The notes under the pieces were generated by a model. It was not told the origin of the DNA and did no database searches. It saw only the letters and a list, made by a program, of their open reading frames with translations. 64,000 nucleotides of DNA, from assembly GCA_941918925.1 (NCBI GenBank), contig OW799233.1:152748845-152812844 (forward strand). Direction: 5' to 3'. The position numbers and the translations under genes are program-made. Within the stretch, counting starts at the first letter, position 1; each line of letters starts with the position of its first letter. Below, in pieces: positions 60,037 through 64,000 of the stretch. The DNA comes from Phyto melanocephala (lineage: Eukaryota > Arthropoda > Insecta > Diptera > Rhinophoridae).

Positions 60037-60592
60037 GCTCTTTGCTATAGCGTAAAAACTTTTTGCCTCCTTTTTTTCAATGAACAATATCATTTGGAAT
60101 AAAAACTTAATTGAACTTGTAATTTAACTTAATATACGACAACCAATATACTCTTTAAATTATTCAGCGCGGAATTCATATAATAGTCTTTATTTTAAAG
60201 GCCATATTTGCTATTAGGCGCATTTATTTGCTCAAACAATGGAAAAATATTGACAAATACAAGTACGGGAAAACATGTTCTTCCTGTGGTCACAATTCAA
60301 TGAATATTTGGCGTCAAAAAATATTTCATCAAACAGTTAAAATGAGATACATATGTAGGTATTTGTTTGTAAAAAAAAATTGCAATGACAATTAAAAAAC
60401 ATTAATATATTAAATTATTAAGGTGCATAGGTAATCAAATTAACCGGTATTGAGAAATATTAAAATAAATACAATAAATAAGAAGAAACTCCAAATCAAA
60501 TAATTTACATATATAATAACTAAAACTACGCTATGTCCCATGAATTTGTTTTAGTCTGATAAACACCGAAAATTGAATTTTTACATATTGGT

Positions 60593-60646
60593 AAAGGGTA
60601 TACATATAAGATTTAGTATGGCCGAATAAATAACTCTTACTTGTTA
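60593..60646 (+). repeat. Family A right-end fragment, diverged
   Basis: AAAGGGTATACATATAAGAT, then TTAGTATGGCCGAATAAATA and ACTCTTACTTGTT. Only the end is present and the hairpin is degraded. Confidence 0.65.
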
Positions 60647-60908
60647 TCACAGTTGGGATTTGTGGTACAATTTTACCAAATTTGGTAGATTCGAAAGTCT
60701 AGTGGTATACTTAAAATATTTTTAGCATAATTTTTAAATTGTTTTCTATTTGTACATTTGCTTAACTCAATATATATTACTTAAGCCTGACTAAAGAAAA
60801 TTTTTAAATTTGTTATAAAATTAAAAAAATTATTTGTGATAAAAATATTAATTTCTTAATAAAAAATTAAAGTGGATTTTAGCCAGAGAAAACCAAAAAT
60901 ATTTTTAA

Positions 60909-61126
60909 GGGCCATTATTACAACTTGCCTTTAGTTAAAGGTAGGATTTTGTACGCCCAGTTAATTGTTTTGCATTATCACAACTTCCATTTTTTATTAC
61001 TAATATTATTAAAAATGATAATATTTAATGGATTAAAAAAAATAATTAAAGGCTTTATAATGCAAAGCTATTTATCGGTCCGACAAAATCCTGCCTTTAA
61101 CTAAAGGCAAGTTGTAATAATGGCCC
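60909..61126. mobile_element. Harbinger-like MITE with 44-bp ends
   Basis: The ends 60909-60952 (GGGCCATTATTACAACTTGC, then CTTTAGTTAAAGG) and 61083-61126 are inverted copies with one mismatch. TAA lies on both sides (60906-60908 and 61127-61129). GGGCC ends with a 3-bp TWA duplication fit PIF/Harbinger. The element is 218 bp and non-coding. Confidence 0.85.
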
Positions 61127-61129
61127 TAA

Positions 61130-63618
61130 ATCTTTTTATTTTCGTAAACATAACCAAAACCTTATTGTCACATTAAAAACGGATTTTTTTATAAACCACT
61201 TGCAAATAAAAATCGTTTGTTTTCAATATTGCTATTGTGGACAAAATTAAAGTCAACTTTAAGATAAGCCGAACAACTTAATTGTTTAAAAAAACTTTAT
61301 ATGACTTTTAAAAAACAGTGATTTTAACTATCTAAAAACAGCTTCCGTTTGTGTTAGATTAATTAAATCAAAGTAGTGTACATTATTATTCGTTTTAAAC
61401 TAAGAGTTGCCGTTTGAGAAAAGTTAATTTTATAGGTTTAAACATGTACTTTGCCTTTGAATATTAGTAAGGGCCAGAATTTTTAACATAAAAAAATATG
61501 AATGAAAATCCCTGTAAAGTTGTCATTAGCTTTGCTTCTGCTACTTGTTGTATATTTTTAGAAAAATATGATTAAATATTGTTGACATATTTTAATTTTT
61601 GGTTATTTGCAAAATGTTGGTACAATTAATGTTAGTTTAGTACAATTTTTACTATTTATATCTATGGTACAATCTTTAAATTTCTAGATCCCAACAGTGC
61701 TTGTTATAATAATATAATAGGTACCTATAGAGAAATATTTATATTACATTTTTGATTCTTTTAAACAAGAATAAATTCTATTGAAACTACTTAGGTACCT
61801 ATAATGTTTTATATTATGCACTTGTTATTAACACTTGTTTTTTTAAACGTTTACCTACCTACTGATTGTGTTTTTTTGTGTTACCGATATAGGTACATAC
61901 ATAGGTAGGTACCTACCTAAGTTAACCATATTAAGTTTATGGGATTTTGCTTAAATCGTACCTAAGTAAATAATTATTGGATTTAACGTAAAGTTTACAG
62001 AAAACGTTCGTAACGTACATAAATTGTACCTACATGCGAGAAAAAATTTTCGTTCACACAAACGTAACTAGAACTACTTACATACTTACCTACCTGCCTA
62101 AATATTATTTGATTTTTTTTATTTTCCTAAAAATGACATTGAATTTTTTAAAAGAAAGCAAAAAACTTAAACTAATGACCAGACTTTTACATAATAGGTA
62201 GTAAATAAATGTAGTAATAGGCCTTAAGCTATAAATTAAAAAAAAAAAAACTAAAAATAGTAATGATTGGAAGTTCTCATGACAACAATAACAAAAACAA
62301 ACAGTCAACCAAAGAAAAAACGAATAAACGAAAAAAAGTTTTATAAAACATACCTAACTATGTATCTCTTAAATAATTGACAACAGTAATTATGAACATG
62401 GTAATGATGACAAGCAAGGAAAAAACAATAACAAGAATTACAGAATAGGGATGAAATGAAAAAAAAATAACTTTAATGGAGTATAAAAATATACATACAT
62501 ACCTAAATTCATATACATAGAATTTAAATTTTATATACGGACATGCATATACATATGTATATAAGTATGTATGTAGACTTAATACGTACGAATGTCAGCG
62601 CTTCCTGTACAAATAACAACAATCATTAAAGGCGTTGCCAGACAACAAAATACATAGTACTAAATGAATAGAGCTCATACAACAAAAACACAGACACAAC
62701 GCCATCTAAAAAAAATAATGAATTATACTCAACGCATACATATTCAAACGGGTGAAAACGGGCGTTGACAAGTAAACAACAATACAATAACAACACAAGA
62801 AAGAAACGCGAATAAAAATGAAAAACAAAATACAAAACAATAGTAACAGCCACCAACTTTATCCACGACGGAACTGTGTATTCATACAACAACAAAACAA
62901 ACAGAACAAGTTTTTTCCTTTGTTTCAATTCCAATTTGTACCTATATTGTATGTATATTTGCTTTATTTTTTTCTAATATTTTTTTGTGCATTGCCGTGT
63001 AGGGGGAATTGTTGTGTCTGTGTGTGAGTGCGTTCAATGTATTACAAGACAGCCAATGAAATGGTTTGTTATATTGCTTCAACAAACTATGAAAAGTATT
63101 CGGTATTTGGTTAAAGTATGTATAAATATCAATATGCAATGGTACTTTTAAAAATGTCTGGCTTTATGGAGTATGCATGTATTTGTAGGTATATTTAATT
63201 TTGTGTTGTATATTATGACAGCCTCTGTATGAATGTGGCTAACCAGTATTTTACAAAAAGTGGCCTGTCAAAAAGCGGTGAATGAACCATAAAACCAGTA
63301 AAATTTAAAAATGCTACATCAAGCAAACTTTATATTACCCTGTCAGCAATTTTTAGGTTAAATTGTAGATATAAGTGACTTATTAGTTACTAGGTATTTT
63401 CTTTTTATTATAGGTAGGTAGGTGAGTAGATAATATAGGTCCGGGAAGGAAAATGGCTTTTATGATTTTGTACCAAGTATGAAAACAAAACGTATTTCTT
63501 TCCTTAGTTTTAATTAGGGTTTGAAAAAAAAAACACGTTCGACGTTGGCCGATGAATGTAGAATAAATAGAATTCCTCTTACAATTCTTGAAATATCTGG
63601 GAACATGAACTTATTTAA
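61130..63618. other. Gene-free AT-rich stretch
   Basis: No coding match or RNA gene is recognised. GGTA/TACC tetranucleotide sequence is common at 61890-62100 and near 63410-63425. Confidence 0.55.
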
Positions 63619-63868
63619 TTAATTTTTCATCTGTGATACTTTGGACCAAAAATAGGAAATATTTGAATCTTTGTGTGATCTAAATTCAATCACATCGGCT
63701 AGTGATCTGTACTGATTATTTATTGCTTCAAAGTTTGTTCGTGTGGAAACATTTTCACCAGAAGCGGTACTATTGAATTTGTTTCTCCCATAATAACATT
63801 TTCTGGAGTAAACTTATCGAACCATTTTAGTACTTCATTATTAAAGTCCACCTTACATGCTTATGAAT
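63619..63868 (-). pseudogene. hAT-like transposase fragment at the right edge
   Basis: The minus strand encodes VDFNNEVLKWFDKFTPENVI and MGETNSIVPLLVKMFPHEQT, then after a one-frame shift NNQYRSLADVIEFRSHKDSN and ISYFWSKVSQMKN before a stop. The pattern (spacer, LxPLLxxFP, then QxRxL and FWxxVxxxKN) resembles the region before the dimerisation domain of ZBED/hAT proteins. The identity is moderate at best, and a diverged host exon is not excluded. Confidence 0.45.
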
Positions 63869-64000
63869 CATAAGTAAAATAAAATACATATAACAACAGC
63901 TGAGGCGAATTCATGTAGCAGGTGGTGCCAAATTAAGAGGTGATTTTTGTAAGAAGTTTGCAATAAAGTACTAGACAGGTTTTGTTGTTGCAGACTTGAC

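Overview
The window is AT-rich nuclear DNA of an insect, most likely a calyptrate (muscoid) fly. The basis is spliced genes with GT-AG introns, protein sequences that match Drosophila/metazoan families closely, and many decayed dipteran transposable elements. The species assignment is inference; the gene assignments rest on long, collinear protein matches recalled from the families and on exon joins whose reading frames all close.

The left third (1-21.3 kb) holds four conserved single-copy genes in alternating orientation: Rtca (minus; only the first 72 codons are in the window), MED27 (plus, 6 exons, 300 aa), a GGNBP2 homologue (minus, 5 exons, 753 aa) and DDB1 (plus, 12 exons, 1143 aa). Rtca/MED27 and GGNBP2/DDB1 are head-to-head pairs that must share upstream DNA. 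MED27 and GGNBP2 are tail-to-tail with about 560 bp between their stop codons. The genes do not form one pathway: RNA end processing, Mediator transcription, a cysteine-rich nuclear factor, and the CUL4 ubiquitin-ligase adaptor. Their larger introns carry transposon debris. MED27 intron 3 holds LINE, DDE-transposon and hAT relics; DDB1 intron 6 holds a LINE relic and a 156-bp perfect inverted repeat.

From about 21.9 kb to the right edge I found no host gene. This 42 kb is a transposon graveyard or an intron of a gene outside the window. It contains: a mariner-like relic; a 5'-truncated LINE with RNase H and CCHC domains, inserted with a 12-bp target duplication into a tRNA-derived SINE; at least eight copies or fragments of a non-coding 'CCGAATATAG...CTTACTTGTT' family (family A, mini-me/Helentron-like); two 1.9-kb copies of a related longer family B; a large decayed DDE transposon with family B inserted in it; two RTE-like LINE 3' tails; a mariner relic at 48 kb; a hAT relic at the right edge; and at least eight short elements with terminal inverted repeats (candidate MITEs).

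None of this amounts to a clearly new biological system. The most unusual items are the 156-bp perfect hairpin in the DDB1 intron with its hammerhead-like motif, the two relics of a distinctive 'TYQNRN' DDE transposon family, and the nested and composite element structures.
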